Part shown: positions 9,527-17,783 of the stretch, piece by piece
Numbering within the stretch: position 1 is the stretch's first letter
Layout of the letters: the number at the start of each line of letters is the position of its first letter
Source: Azospirillum doebereinerae
GTDB taxonomy: Bacteria; Pseudomonadota; Alphaproteobacteria; Azospirillales; Azospirillaceae
Direction: 5' to 3'
DNA length: 64,000 nucleotides
Assembly (NCBI RefSeq): GCF_003989665.1
Contig: NZ_RZIJ01000003.1
Coordinates: 62,001 to 126,000, forward strand
The notes under the pieces: model-generated
Database searches by the model: none
Told to the model about the DNA's origin: nothing
Seen by the model: the letters and a program-made list of their open reading frames with translations, nothing else
Made by a program: the position numbers and the translations under genes

Positions 9527-10309
9527 ATGGCCTCCATCGAACTCACGAACATCACCAAGATCTACCGCGACGCCAAGCGCAAGCGCGACCTGCTGGCCAT
9601 CGACGACGTCAGCCTGTCGGTCGCGCAAAACGAGTTCCTCTGCCTGCTGGGATCGTCGGGCTGCGGCAAGTCCACCCTGCTGAACATGATCGCCGGCTTC
9701 GAGACGCCGACCGGCGGCAGCGTGACGGTGGGCGGCAGGCCGGTGGACGGCCCCGGCGCCGACCGCGGCATGGTGTTCCAGCAGGCCAACCTGATGCCCT
9801 GGCTGCCGGTGTGGGAGAACGTCGCCTTCCACCTGCGCCTGAAGGGCTGGCGCAAGGCCGACCGCCGCGCCGCCGCGCAGGAGTACATCGACATGGTCGG
9901 GCTCCAGGGCTTCGAGAACCACTTCCCGGCGGAGCTGTCGGGCGGCATGAGCCAGCGCGTCGGCATCGCGCGCGCCCTGCTGCTGAACCCGCAGGTCATC
10001 CTGATGGACGAGCCCTTCGCGGCGCTCGACGCCCAGACCAAGATGGACATGCAGGAGGAGCTGGTCGCCATTTGGCAGAAGCAGCGTTGCACCATCGTCT
10101 TCGTCACCCACAGCGTCGACGAGGCGCTGGTGCTCGGTACCCAAGTCGCCGTGCTGACCAGCCGCCCCGGCCGCGTCCGCGAGCTGATCGGCCTCGACCT
10201 GCCGCGCCCGCGCGACATCACCAGCCCGCGCTTCAACGACCACAAGCGCCACATCCTGAACCTGATCCGCGAGGAGGGCCTGCAGCAGCGGGCGGTCGCC
10301 GCCGCATGA
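9527..10309 (+). CDS. ABC transporter ATP-binding protein (SsuB/TauB-like)
   Basis: This 260-residue ATPase powers the importer. Walker A is GSSGCGKSTLL, the signature is LSGGMSQRVGIARAL, Walker B is VILMDEPF, the D-loop ALDA follows and the switch His sits in VFVTHSVDEAL. Its length without a C-terminal regulatory domain is usual for SsuB/TauB. Its TGA overlaps the ATG of the next gene (ATGA), so transporter and first enzyme are translationally coupled. Confidence 0.92.
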   Translation: MASIELTNITKIYRDAKRKRDLLAIDDVSLSVAQNEFLCLLGSSGCGKSTLLNMIAGFETPTGGSVTVGGRPVDGPGADRGMVFQQANLMPWLPVWENVAFHLRLKGWRKADRRAAAQEYIDMVGLQGFENHFPAELSGGMSQRVGIARALLLNPQVILMDEPFAALDAQTKMDMQEELVAIWQKQRCTIVFVTHSVDEALVLGTQVAVLTSRPGRVRELIGLDLPRPRDITSPRFNDHKRHILNLIREEGLQQRAVAAA

Positions 10310-11634
10310 ACGCCCCGCTCGACCTTCTGCTGACCGGCGCCATCGCCCTGACCGGCGAGGCGAACAGCCTGATCGACGACGCCGCCATCGGCATCCGCGA
10401 CGGGCGGATCGTCCACCTCGCCCCGGCCTGCGAGCCGTGCCCCGAGGCGCGGCGGACCCTGCACCTGCCCGGCCGGCTGATCACCCCCGGCTTCGTCAAC
10501 GCCCACCTCCACGCCGTGCTGGTGATGGTGCGCGGCGTCGCCGCCGATCTCGGCTTCGCCCCGTCCTACACGCCGGGCGTCCCCAAGGGCACCGACGCCA
10601 CGCCGGAGGAAGCCCGCGCGCTGGCCCGGCTGGGCGCGGTGGAGGCGCTGCTGTCCGGCTCCACCCTGGTCTGCGACCACTTCGTCCACGCCGAGGCGAC
10701 GCTCGACGCCATCGCGGAGCTGGGGCTGAGGGTGCACGCCGGCTGGCGGGTCCACGACGTGGATTTCTCGCGCGTGGCCCAGGGCGAATGGCGCTTCGAC
10801 GCCGCCATCGGCGAGGATCTGCTGCGCCGGACGCTCGACCTGCACGACCGCTGGCACGGCGCGCGGGACGGCCGCATCCAGGTGCAGATGGCGGCGCACG
10901 CGCCCGACACCTGCTCCCCCGGTTTCCTGCGGACCATCGCCGCCGAGGCGTCGGCGCGCGGCATGCGCGTCAACACCCATCTGGCGCAAAGCCGGGTCGA
11001 GGTGGAGCGAATCACGGCCGCGACCGGACTCAGCCCGGCGGCGCTGCTGGAGGAGACCGGGCTGCTCAACGACCGGCTGCTCGCCACCCACTGCCTCTAC
11101 GTCGACGAGGCCGACATCGCCCGCCTCGCCCGCGCCGGCGCCCACGCCGTGCATGTGCCCAAATGCAACGCCGCTTCCGGCCGGCTGGCGCCGACCCCGG
11201 CGCTGAAGGCGGCCGGCGTCAATCTGGCGCTCTGCACCGACACCCAGCACGGCGACATGGTGGAGGCGATGCGCTGGGCGCTCGCCACCGCGCGCATCCA
11301 GCAGGGCGGCGTCACCGCCGACTGGCAGCCGGCCGACGTCTTCCGCATGGCGACGCTGGGCGGCGCCCGCGCGGTCGGGATGGCCGACGAAATCGGCACG
11401 CTGGCGGTCGGCAAGAAGGCCGATCTGGTCGTCTTCGACACCCGCCGCCCGCATCTGCGCCCGCTGGTCAACCCGCTCGGCACGCTGGTCCACACCGGCC
11501 AAGGCCGCGACGTCGAGATGGTGCTGGTGGACGGCGAAACCCTGGTCGAGGACGGCCGGCCCGTCCGCGCCGACCTGGAACAGATCTGCATCGAGGCCGA
11601 CAAGGCCGCCCGCGCGCTCTGGGCGCGCGCCTGA
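10306..11634 (+). CDS. amidohydrolase (cytosine/guanine-deaminase-like, ATZ/TRZ type)
   Basis: The 442-residue metal-dependent hydrolase belongs to the amidohydrolase superfamily, subgroup of deaminases and chlorohydrolases. Metal ligands visible are the HxH of GFVNAHLHAVL, His in RVNTHLAQS, His in LATHCLY and the Asp in LALCTDTQHGDM. The C-terminal beta-sandwich closes with GTLAVGKKADLVVFDTRRP. Relatives remove an amino group or halide from N-heterocycles, so it may convert the imported compound into a keto ring that the downstream hydantoinase opens. Its ATG overlaps the ATPase stop. The substrate is unknown; the divergent pocket residues cannot be modelled here. Confidence 0.85.
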   Translation: MNAPLDLLLTGAIALTGEANSLIDDAAIGIRDGRIVHLAPACEPCPEARRTLHLPGRLITPGFVNAHLHAVLVMVRGVAADLGFAPSYTPGVPKGTDATPEEARALARLGAVEALLSGSTLVCDHFVHAEATLDAIAELGLRVHAGWRVHDVDFSRVAQGEWRFDAAIGEDLLRRTLDLHDRWHGARDGRIQVQMAAHAPDTCSPGFLRTIAAEASARGMRVNTHLAQSRVEVERITAATGLSPAALLEETGLLNDRLLATHCLYVDEADIARLARAGAHAVHVPKCNAASGRLAPTPALKAAGVNLALCTDTQHGDMVEAMRWALATARIQQGGVTADWQPADVFRMATLGGARAVGMADEIGTLAVGKKADLVVFDTRRPHLRPLVNPLGTLVHTGQGRDVEMVLVDGETLVEDGRPVRADLEQICIEADKAARALWARA

Positions 11635-11663
11635 CCCAATCTTCCGAGAGAGAACCAACCAAC

Positions 11664-12395
11664 ATGACCAAGCGCGTTCTTCTGGGGATGCTGACCCCCT
11701 CCTCCAACACGGTGCTGGAACCGGTGACCTCGGCGATGCTGAGCGGCCTGCCGGAGGTGTCCGCCCATTTCGGCCGCTTCACCGTCAAGGAGATCTCGCT
11801 GCGCGCGGCGGCGCTCGACCAGTTCACCGACGCGCCCTTCCTCGACGCCGCCCGCCTGCTGGCCGACGCGCAGCTGAACGTGATCGGCTGGAACGGCACC
11901 TCGGCCGGCTGGCTCGGCTTCGACGCCGACGTGAAGCTGTGCCGGACCATCGGGACGGAGACCGGAATTCCGGCCTGCACCTCCATGCTGGCGCTGAACG
12001 AGATCCTGGAGACGACCGGGCGCAAGCGCTTCGCCATCGTCAGCCCCTATCTGGACGAGATCCAGGAGAGGATGGTCGCCAACTACAACGCCGCCGGCTT
12101 CGAGGTGGTGGCCGAGCGGCACCTGAACGACCGCGGCAACTTCTCCTTCTCCGAGGTCAGCGAGGAGCGGATCGAACGCATGTGCGCCGAGGTGGCGGAG
12201 TCCAAGCCGGACGCCATCGCCATCATCTGCACCAACATGCGCGGCGCCCCGGTGGCCGAGCGGGTGGAGAAGGCGCTCGGCATTCCCGTCTACGACACGG
12301 TGTCCACCGTGGTGTGGAAGGCGCTGCGCATGACCGGCGTGGACACCCGCCGGGTCCAGGGCTGGGGCAGCCTGTTCCAGGAACTCCACGGCTGA
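11664..12395 (+). CDS. Asp/Glu racemase superfamily protein (maleate isomerase/arylmalonate decarboxylase-like)
   Basis: The 243-residue protein fits the maleate cis-trans isomerase/arylmalonate decarboxylase branch: GMLTPSSNTVLEPVTSAML at the N-terminus and a conserved VIGWNGTSAGWLGF loop. Most family members use two cysteines on opposite sides of the substrate. Here the first position reads G-T-S (78-80) while the second cysteine is kept (Cys189, IAIICTNMRG). One-cysteine sites occur in arylmalonate decarboxylase, so decarboxylation or single-base chemistry is as likely as isomerisation. It sits between two cyclic amidohydrolases; a racemase for a hydantoin-like intermediate is also possible. 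GAGAGA lies ~12 bases upstream of the ATG. Confidence 0.8.
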   Translation: MTKRVLLGMLTPSSNTVLEPVTSAMLSGLPEVSAHFGRFTVKEISLRAAALDQFTDAPFLDAARLLADAQLNVIGWNGTSAGWLGFDADVKLCRTIGTETGIPACTSMLALNEILETTGRKRFAIVSPYLDEIQERMVANYNAAGFEVVAERHLNDRGNFSFSEVSEERIERMCAEVAESKPDAIAIICTNMRGAPVAERVEKALGIPVYDTVSTVVWKALRMTGVDTRRVQGWGSLFQELHG

Positions 12396-12434
12396 CGGCC
12401 CACGATTGACGGCAAGACAGGGGAGGTGACGTTC

Positions 12435-13871
12435 ATGGACTTCGATCTGGTCATCCGCAACGGCACGGTCGCCACCGCGTCGGACGTGTTCAAGGCCGAT
12501 GTCGGCATCCGCGACGGCAGGATCGCGGCGCTGGGCGAGGGACTCGCCGCCGGCCGCGAGGAGATCGATGCCGGCGGCCTGCTGGTGCTGCCCGGCGGGG
12601 TGGACGGCCATGTCCATTTCGACCAGCCGACCGGCGACGCCTCGGTGATGGCCGACGATTTCCTGACCGGCACCCGCTCCGCCGCCTTCGGCGGCACCAC
12701 GACGGTGCTGCCCTTCGCCTGCCAGCAGAAGGGGCAGTCGCTGCGCGCGGCGGTGGACGACTACCACCGCCGCGCGGCGGGCAAGCCGGTGATCGACTAC
12801 GCCTTCCACCTGATCGTCACCGACCCGACCGAACAGGTTCTGGGGGAGGAACTGCCGGCGCTGATCCGCGAGGGCTACACCTCCTTCAAGATCTACATGA
12901 CCTACGATGCGCTGAAGCTGAACGACCGCCAGATCCTGGAGGTTCTCGACATCGCCCGCAGCGAGGGCGCCATGGTGATGATGCACGCCGAGAACGCCGA
13001 CTGCATCGCGTGGCTGACCGAGAAGCTGGAGCGCGCCGGCCAGACCGCCCCCTTCTACCACGGCGTCTCGCGCCCGCGCGTCGCCGAGCGCGAGGCCACC
13101 CACCGCGCCATCTCGCTGGCCGAGCTGGTCGACGTGCCGATCCTGATCGTCCACGTCTCCGGGGCCGACGCGGTGGAGCAAATCCGCTGGGCGCAGGGCC
13201 GGGGCCTGCGGATCTACGCCGAGACCTGCCCGCAATACCTGTTCCTGACCGCCGACGATTTGGGCGGAGAAGGCTTCGAGGGGGCGAAGTGCATCTGCTC
13301 GCCGCCGCCGCGCGACGCGGCGAACCAGCGGGTGATCTGGGACGGTCTGGTCGGCGGCACCTTCCAGGTCTTCTCCTCCGACCACGCACCCTTCCGCTTC
13401 GACGACCCGCAGGGCAAGAAGGTGCATGGCGACAACGCCCCCTTCGGCTGCGTGCCCAACGGCATCCCCGGTGTGGAGACCCGCCTGCCGCTGCTGTTCT
13501 CCGAGGGCGTGATGAAGGGCAGGATGGAGCTGACCAAATTCGTCGAGCTGACCGCCACCAACCCGGCGCGGATGTACGGGCTGCACCCGCGCAAGGGCAC
13601 CATCGCCGTCGGGGCCGACGCGGACCTCGCGCTGTGGGATCCGGCGCGGACGGTGACGATCACCAACGGGATTCTGCACCACAACGTGGACTACACCCCC
13701 TACGAGGGCATCGCGGTCACCGGCTGGCCGGTGGCGACGCTGTCGCGCGGGGAGGTGGTGTGCCGGGACGGCGCGCTGCTGGCCGCGCCCGGACGTGGGG
13801 TCTTTTTGCCTTGCGGGCTGCCGGCCCCGGCCCGGCCCAAGGGCGCGTTGGCGCCGGTGCTGCCGTTCTGA
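12435..13871 (+). CDS. hydantoinase/dihydropyrimidinase-family cyclic amidohydrolase
   Basis: The 478-residue enzyme should open a five- or six-membered cyclic amide (hydantoin, dihydropyrimidine or allantoin-like) to an N-carbamoyl acid. The binuclear metal site is complete: HxH in GGVDGHVHFDQ, the lysine to be carboxylated in TSFKIYMTY, His in MVMMHAEN, His in LIVHVSGA and Asp in FSSDHAPF. The ending GTIAVGADADLALWDP is typical of the family. ATG 12435 is chosen because GGAGG lies 8 bases before it, whereas GTG 12426 overlaps that site. It is the last gene of the operon; REP-like DNA follows. Confidence 0.9.
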   Translation: MDFDLVIRNGTVATASDVFKADVGIRDGRIAALGEGLAAGREEIDAGGLLVLPGGVDGHVHFDQPTGDASVMADDFLTGTRSAAFGGTTTVLPFACQQKGQSLRAAVDDYHRRAAGKPVIDYAFHLIVTDPTEQVLGEELPALIREGYTSFKIYMTYDALKLNDRQILEVLDIARSEGAMVMMHAENADCIAWLTEKLERAGQTAPFYHGVSRPRVAEREATHRAISLAELVDVPILIVHVSGADAVEQIRWAQGRGLRIYAETCPQYLFLTADDLGGEGFEGAKCICSPPPRDAANQRVIWDGLVGGTFQVFSSDHAPFRFDDPQGKKVHGDNAPFGCVPNGIPGVETRLPLLFSEGVMKGRMELTKFVELTATNPARMYGLHPRKGTIAVGADADLALWDPARTVTITNGILHHNVDYTPYEGIAVTGWPVATLSRGEVVCRDGALLAAPGRGVFLPCGLPAPARPKGALAPVLPF

Positions 13872-13897
13872 GCTTTATGGAGTCCAAGCCCCGTTTG

Positions 13898-14007
13898 CCC
13901 CCTCCCTAACCCTCCCCCGCTTCGCGGAAGAGGGGACTGCCGCTGGACTTTCGCAAGGGTTCGGCCCCCTCTCCCGCCGGAGGCGGGGGAGGGATGGGGA
14001 GGGGGCC
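13898..14007. repeat. REP-like palindromic element, copy A
   Basis: About 110 bases with C-rich left and G-rich right ends. The left part reads CCCTCCCTAACCCTCCCCCG then CTTCGCGG; the right part is CCCCCTCTCCCGCCGG then AGGCGGGGGAGGGATGGGGA. The ends can pair into a long hairpin. A near-identical element lies at 57799-57907 with a different middle. It sits between convergent operons (hydantoinase rightward, GntR leftward), where it could end transcription from both sides. Confidence 0.8.
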
Positions 14008-14033
14008 AAACGTGAGCATCCACGCGCCCCCTA

Positions 14034-14759
14034 TCACCCCGCCCGCACCGCCCGCGGCGAGGCGCAGGCCGCCGCCACCACCTCGCCGGTGCGGCCGACA
14101 TGGTGGACGAACAGCCGCTGGGCGGTGTCGCCGTCGCGCGCCTCCAGCGCGGTCAGGATCTCCCGGTGCTCCAGCACCGACTCCTTCCACCGCCCCTGCG
14201 CGCCGAGCGCGAAATAGCGCGCCCGCGCCAGCCGGCCGAGCAGCCGGTCGTGCGCTTCGGCCAGCGCCGGGTTCTTGGCGCTGGAGACGATCAGCCGGTG
14301 AATCTTCTGGTTGATGTCGAAGTACTCCTCCAGCGCGCCGGCCCCCTGCAACGCCTCGATCTTGGCCTGGAAGCCGCGCAGGCGGCGCAGGTCGGCGGCG
14401 GTCATCCGCTCGGCGGCGGCGCGGGCGGCGAAGCTTTCGATGCAGCCCTCCGCCTCGAACAGATGCGTCAGCTCGGTCGCGTCCAGCGGGGCGACGATGG
14501 CGTTGCGGTTGGGGCGCAGCATCACCAGCCCCTCCGCCGCCAGCAGCTTCAGCGCCTCGCGCAGCGGCGTGCGGGAGATGCCGAGCCGTTCGCTCAGCTC
14601 CGGCTCGATCAGCCGGGCCGAGGGCGCCAGATCCCCGTAGACGATCATGCCGCGCAACCGGTCCACCGCCATCTCGGCCAAGGAGAGTGGCGGCGCCGCG
14701 CGGCGGCGACGGGGAGAAGGGCCGGCTTCGGCGTCCGGGGTTTCCTCGTCCATGGTCAT
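14034..14759 (-). CDS. GntR-family (FCD) transcriptional regulator
   Basis: The 241-residue regulator has a winged-helix domain (RLIEPELSERLGISRTPLRE, ~30-90) and an FCD domain with candidate metal-binding histidines in INQKIHRLIV, LEHREILTAL and FVHHVGRTGE. It is the last gene of a leftward MFS-amidase-GntR operon; its ATG overlaps the amidase TGA (ATGA), so regulator and enzyme levels are linked. It differs clearly in sequence from the GntR at 6699-7424. It probably represses its own operon, perhaps also the facing hydantoinase operon. A second ATG at 14753 could also be used. Confidence 0.88.
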   Translation of the reverse strand: MTMDEETPDAEAGPSPRRRRAAPPLSLAEMAVDRLRGMIVYGDLAPSARLIEPELSERLGISRTPLREALKLLAAEGLVMLRPNRNAIVAPLDATELTHLFEAEGCIESFAARAAAERMTAADLRRLRGFQAKIEALQGAGALEEYFDINQKIHRLIVSSAKNPALAEAHDRLLGRLARARYFALGAQGRWKESVLEHREILTALEARDGDTAQRLFVHHVGRTGEVVAAACASPRAVRAG

Positions 14760-16147
14760 GAGCCCGCTCCCGGCCAAAGTTCCGCGAAGGCCCGTTCCGC
14801 GACGGCGGCGAAGCGCAGGACCCGGCGGTCCAGCCCACGCGGGCCGGCGATCTGCAACCCCACCGGCAGACGGTCGCGCCCTCGGCCGCAGGGCAGGCTG
14901 AGGGCCGGTGCCTTGGCGTGGTTGATCAAGGGGGTGAAGACCGCGTGGGCGCGCGGCGGCACCGGCTGCCCGCCGATGCGCTCCGGCCCCAGCCGGTCGA
15001 GCGGCCACGCGACACACGGGGTGGTCGGGCCGACGAGGAGGTCGGCGTCGGCAAAGAAGCCGGCCAGCGCGCGGGCGACCTCGGCGCCGAGGATCTGCGC
15101 GGCGGCGACCTCCGCGCCCGACAGCGACAAGCCGCGCTCGATCTGGGCGGCGATGTCGGGGTCGAACAGGGCCGGGTCGCGGCGGAAAGCGTCGCCGTAC
15201 AACGCCGCCAGCCCGGCGTGCTGCAACGGCATCAGCGCGGTCTCGGTGACGCCGGCCGGCCAGACCGGATCGCGGCGGACGATGCGGGCACCGGCGCGGG
15301 CCAAGGCCTCGACGGCCCGCTCGACCGCGTCGCGCACGTCGTCGTCCACCGGCGCGTCGAGCCCGAAGCGCGGGCTGTAGGCGACGGTCAGCGTTTCGGG
15401 CGGACGGTCCTCACCGGCGGCGACGGCCACGGAGTCCGGATCGCGCGGGTCGGGACCGGCCAGCGCCTCGAACATCAGGGCGGTATCGGCGACGTCGGCG
15501 GCGATGGGCGCCATCACCGCCAGCCCGACGAAGGGCTCGGCGAAGCCGGGGCCGTAGGGGATGGCGCCGAAGGAGGGCTTGAAGCCGACCGCGCCGACAT
15601 GGGCGGGCGGGCGGCGGCTCGACCCGCCAGCGTCGGTGCCGAGCGCCAGCGGCACCAGCCCGCCGGCCACCGCCGCCGCCGGCCCGCCGCTGGAACCGCC
15701 GGGCGTCAGGCTCGGGTCCATGGGGTGGCGTGTCGGGCCGAACAGCGGGTTGGTGGTGACGCCCTTGCAGGCGAATTCCGAGCTGTTCGCCATGCCGACG
15801 ACGACCGCGCCGGCCGCGCGCAGCCGCTCCACCGCGATGGCGTCGGCCGGCGCGTGGAAGTCGGCGAACAGGCGGGAGCCTTGCGTCACCCGCTGGCCGG
15901 CGACCCAGAGGGTGTCCTTGACGGCCACCGGCACGCCGGCCAGCGGCAACGCTTCCCCCGCGCCGACGCGGCGGTCGACCGCGTCGGCCTGCGCCAGCGC
16001 CTCCTGGCGATGGACGGCGACGAGGGCGTTCAGCGCCGGGTTGCCGGCGTCGATGCGGGCGAGGCTCGCCTCGGTCGCGGCGCGGGCGCTGGTGGCGCCG
16101 GCGCGCACGGCGGCGGCGATGGCGGTGGCGCGGGGGAAGGAGGTCAT
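14756..16147 (-). CDS. amidase-signature family hydrolase
   Basis: This 463-residue amidase hydrolyses a C-N amide bond. The Ser-cisSer-Lys triad is visible: Lys in GVPVAVKDTLW, the Gly/Ser-rich signature LTPGGSSGGPAAAVAGG and the nucleophile Ser in LGTDAGGSSRRPP. Relatives include allophanate hydrolase, indoleacetamide hydrolase and N-carbamoyl/ureido acid amidases. Next to a hydantoinase it could release ammonia from a ring-opened product, but the substrate is not shown. Start and stop both overlap neighbouring genes by four bases. It is not a recent duplicate of the amidase at 22100-23506, which is only similar at family level. Confidence 0.88.
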   Translation of the reverse strand: MTSFPRATAIAAAVRAGATSARAATEASLARIDAGNPALNALVAVHRQEALAQADAVDRRVGAGEALPLAGVPVAVKDTLWVAGQRVTQGSRLFADFHAPADAIAVERLRAAGAVVVGMANSSEFACKGVTTNPLFGPTRHPMDPSLTPGGSSGGPAAAVAGGLVPLALGTDAGGSSRRPPAHVGAVGFKPSFGAIPYGPGFAEPFVGLAVMAPIAADVADTALMFEALAGPDPRDPDSVAVAAGEDRPPETLTVAYSPRFGLDAPVDDDVRDAVERAVEALARAGARIVRRDPVWPAGVTETALMPLQHAGLAALYGDAFRRDPALFDPDIAAQIERGLSLSGAEVAAAQILGAEVARALAGFFADADLLVGPTTPCVAWPLDRLGPERIGGQPVPPRAHAVFTPLINHAKAPALSLPCGRGRDRLPVGLQIAGPRGLDRRVLRFAAVAERAFAELWPGAGS

Positions 16148-17334
16148 CGGGTGTCTCCGAGAAGGCTGAGGCCGGCCAGCGCCGCCAGCGCGGCGATGGC
16201 CAGATAGCCGGCCGCCAGACCGCCGAAGGCCGAGGCGCCGATCAGCAGCACCGGCGCGGCGATCAGGCCGACGTAGCTGCCGACCAGCACGGCGCCGGTC
16301 GCCTCGCCGATGCGGTCGCGGGGGGACAGCCGGGCGACCTCGGCCAGGAAGACGCCGTTCCAGCCGCTGGCGGTCAGGCCGAGCAGGAAGGTGGCGCAAA
16401 GCAGGAGCGGAAACGGCAGGCTGGCGCCGGCCAGCCCGATGAAGGCGGAGGCGGCGGCCATGCCGAGCCCGAGCAGCCCGACCAGCCGGCGCGGCGCCAC
16501 CCAGCGCGTCGCGACCACGCCCCAGCCGAGCCGCCCGACCAGCCCGCCGGCTTGCCCGACCGCCAGCGCCAGCCCGGCGGCGACGTGGCCGAGACCCAGC
16601 TCCGCCACCGCGAAGACGACGAAGAAGCCGTTCAGCGCGATCTGCGTCGCCGCGTAGGGGGCCGAGGCCAGCGCCATCCGGCGCAGCGCCCTGTCGTCGC
16701 GCACCAGCCGCCACGCGGCGTTCAGGCCGAAGGCGGTGCCGGCCGAGCGGGTCAGCGGGTCGTAGACCGGACGCAGCCGCTCGAAGACCAGAATCCCGCA
16801 CAGCGCCACCAGCGCGATGGCGGCGTAGCCGGCGCGCGGGTCGAAGGCCACGGCCAGCGCCGGCAGGACGACCGAGCCGACCATGGCGCCCAGCTGGTTG
16901 CCGGTCTGGCGCAGCGAGAAGACCAGCGGCCGGTCGGCCTCGCGCGCCAGCCGCCCGAGGATGGCGGCGCTGGCCGGGGTCTCCGGCCCGCAGGCGAACC
17001 CGATGGCGACCCCGGCGGCCAGCAGCGCCGCCGGTCCGCCGCCCAGCATGGCGAGCAGCATCGCCGCCACCACCGCCAGCGCGCAGAGCGAGGCGACGCG
17101 GAAGGCCCCCAGCCGCCCGGCCAGCACCCCGCCGCCGAGCGACGCGGCCATGCCGACCAGGAAGCCGGCCGTGGTGAACAGCCCGAGCCCGACCGGGTCG
17201 ATGCCCATGCGCGGCGCCAGCACGCCGGGCGCGAACAGCCCGAGCGCGACCACCGCCTGGAGCGCGGTCATCGCCACCAGCGCCGGGCGCAGCGCCGGCA
17301 GGGCTGGCGGGGTGGGGAGCGTCTCGGCTAGCAT
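16144..17334 (-). CDS. major facilitator superfamily transporter
   Basis: This 396-residue inner-membrane protein has about twelve hydrophobic helices in two halves with a longer central loop (FERLRPVYDPLTRSAG), as expected for MFS. It is probably a secondary importer or exporter for the substrate or product of the amidase with which it overlaps by four bases. The start at 17334 is chosen because residues encoded further upstream are an Arg/Pro-rich shadow and a divergent gene starts at 17364. Substrate cannot be predicted. Confidence 0.85.
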   Translation of the reverse strand: MLAETLPTPPALPALRPALVAMTALQAVVALGLFAPGVLAPRMGIDPVGLGLFTTAGFLVGMAASLGGGVLAGRLGAFRVASLCALAVVAAMLLAMLGGGPAALLAAGVAIGFACGPETPASAAILGRLAREADRPLVFSLRQTGNQLGAMVGSVVLPALAVAFDPRAGYAAIALVALCGILVFERLRPVYDPLTRSAGTAFGLNAAWRLVRDDRALRRMALASAPYAATQIALNGFFVVFAVAELGLGHVAAGLALAVGQAGGLVGRLGWGVVATRWVAPRRLVGLLGLGMAAASAFIGLAGASLPFPLLLCATFLLGLTASGWNGVFLAEVARLSPRDRIGEATGAVLVGSYVGLIAAPVLLIGASAFGGLAAGYLAIAALAALAGLSLLGDTR

Positions 17335-17363
17335 CGCGCGCACGGACAAACGGAGGAACGGGC

Positions 17364-17717
17364 ATGGCGGGCGGAATCTCGATTCACGGCGTCGACGTGG
17401 CGCGCGGCGTCGCGGCGGAGGGGCTGTATGTGGAGCTTCACGCGCTCGCGCCCGAACGGCGCTTGCTGGCGGCGGGGCGGCTCGGCGCCAACGGCCAGCT
17501 CGACCACCCAACGGTGCGCGGCGCGGGCATCGCGCTCGGCCCGCACGAGGCGCTGTTCCACATCGGCGACTGGCTGCGCGACGCCGGATACCCGGAGGAC
17601 CAGACCCGCTTCCTCGACATCCTGCCTTTCCGCTTCGTGGTGACCGACCTCGACCGTCATCTGCATCTGCCCTTGAAGTTCACACCCTATGGCGTGTCGC
17701 TGTTTCTGGGTGTGTAA
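17364..17717 (+). CDS. transthyretin-like / 5-hydroxyisourate-hydrolase-like protein
   Basis: The 117-residue protein has the length and layout of bacterial HIU hydrolase, which opens 5-hydroxyisourate in urate catabolism: SIHGVDVARGVAAEG (His8), FHIGDWLR in the middle, and PFRFVVTD (Arg90) followed by HLHLPLKFTPYG (His101). Three of the usual active-site residues are therefore present. The C-terminal YRGS signature that completes the site is replaced by FLGV, so activity on hydroxyisourate is uncertain. Only 29 bases separate it from the divergent MFS gene; GGAGG precedes its ATG. No urate oxidase or OHCU decarboxylase gene is in the window. Confidence 0.75.
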   Translation: MAGGISIHGVDVARGVAAEGLYVELHALAPERRLLAAGRLGANGQLDHPTVRGAGIALGPHEALFHIGDWLRDAGYPEDQTRFLDILPFRFVVTDLDRHLHLPLKFTPYGVSLFLGV

Positions 17718-17745
17718 GGCGGTCGCGGTCAACCATCTCCGGTTG

Positions 17746-17765
17746 GCCGGCTCCAATGAACCGGC
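17746..17765. terminator. weak hairpin between convergent genes
   Basis: GCCGG (17746-17750) and CCGGC (17761-17765) can pair around a 10-base loop in the 66-base gap between the convergent transthyretin-like and permease genes. There is no T-run; position is the main support. Confidence 0.25.
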
Positions 17766-17783
17766 GGCTCCAGGGCGGCGGGA

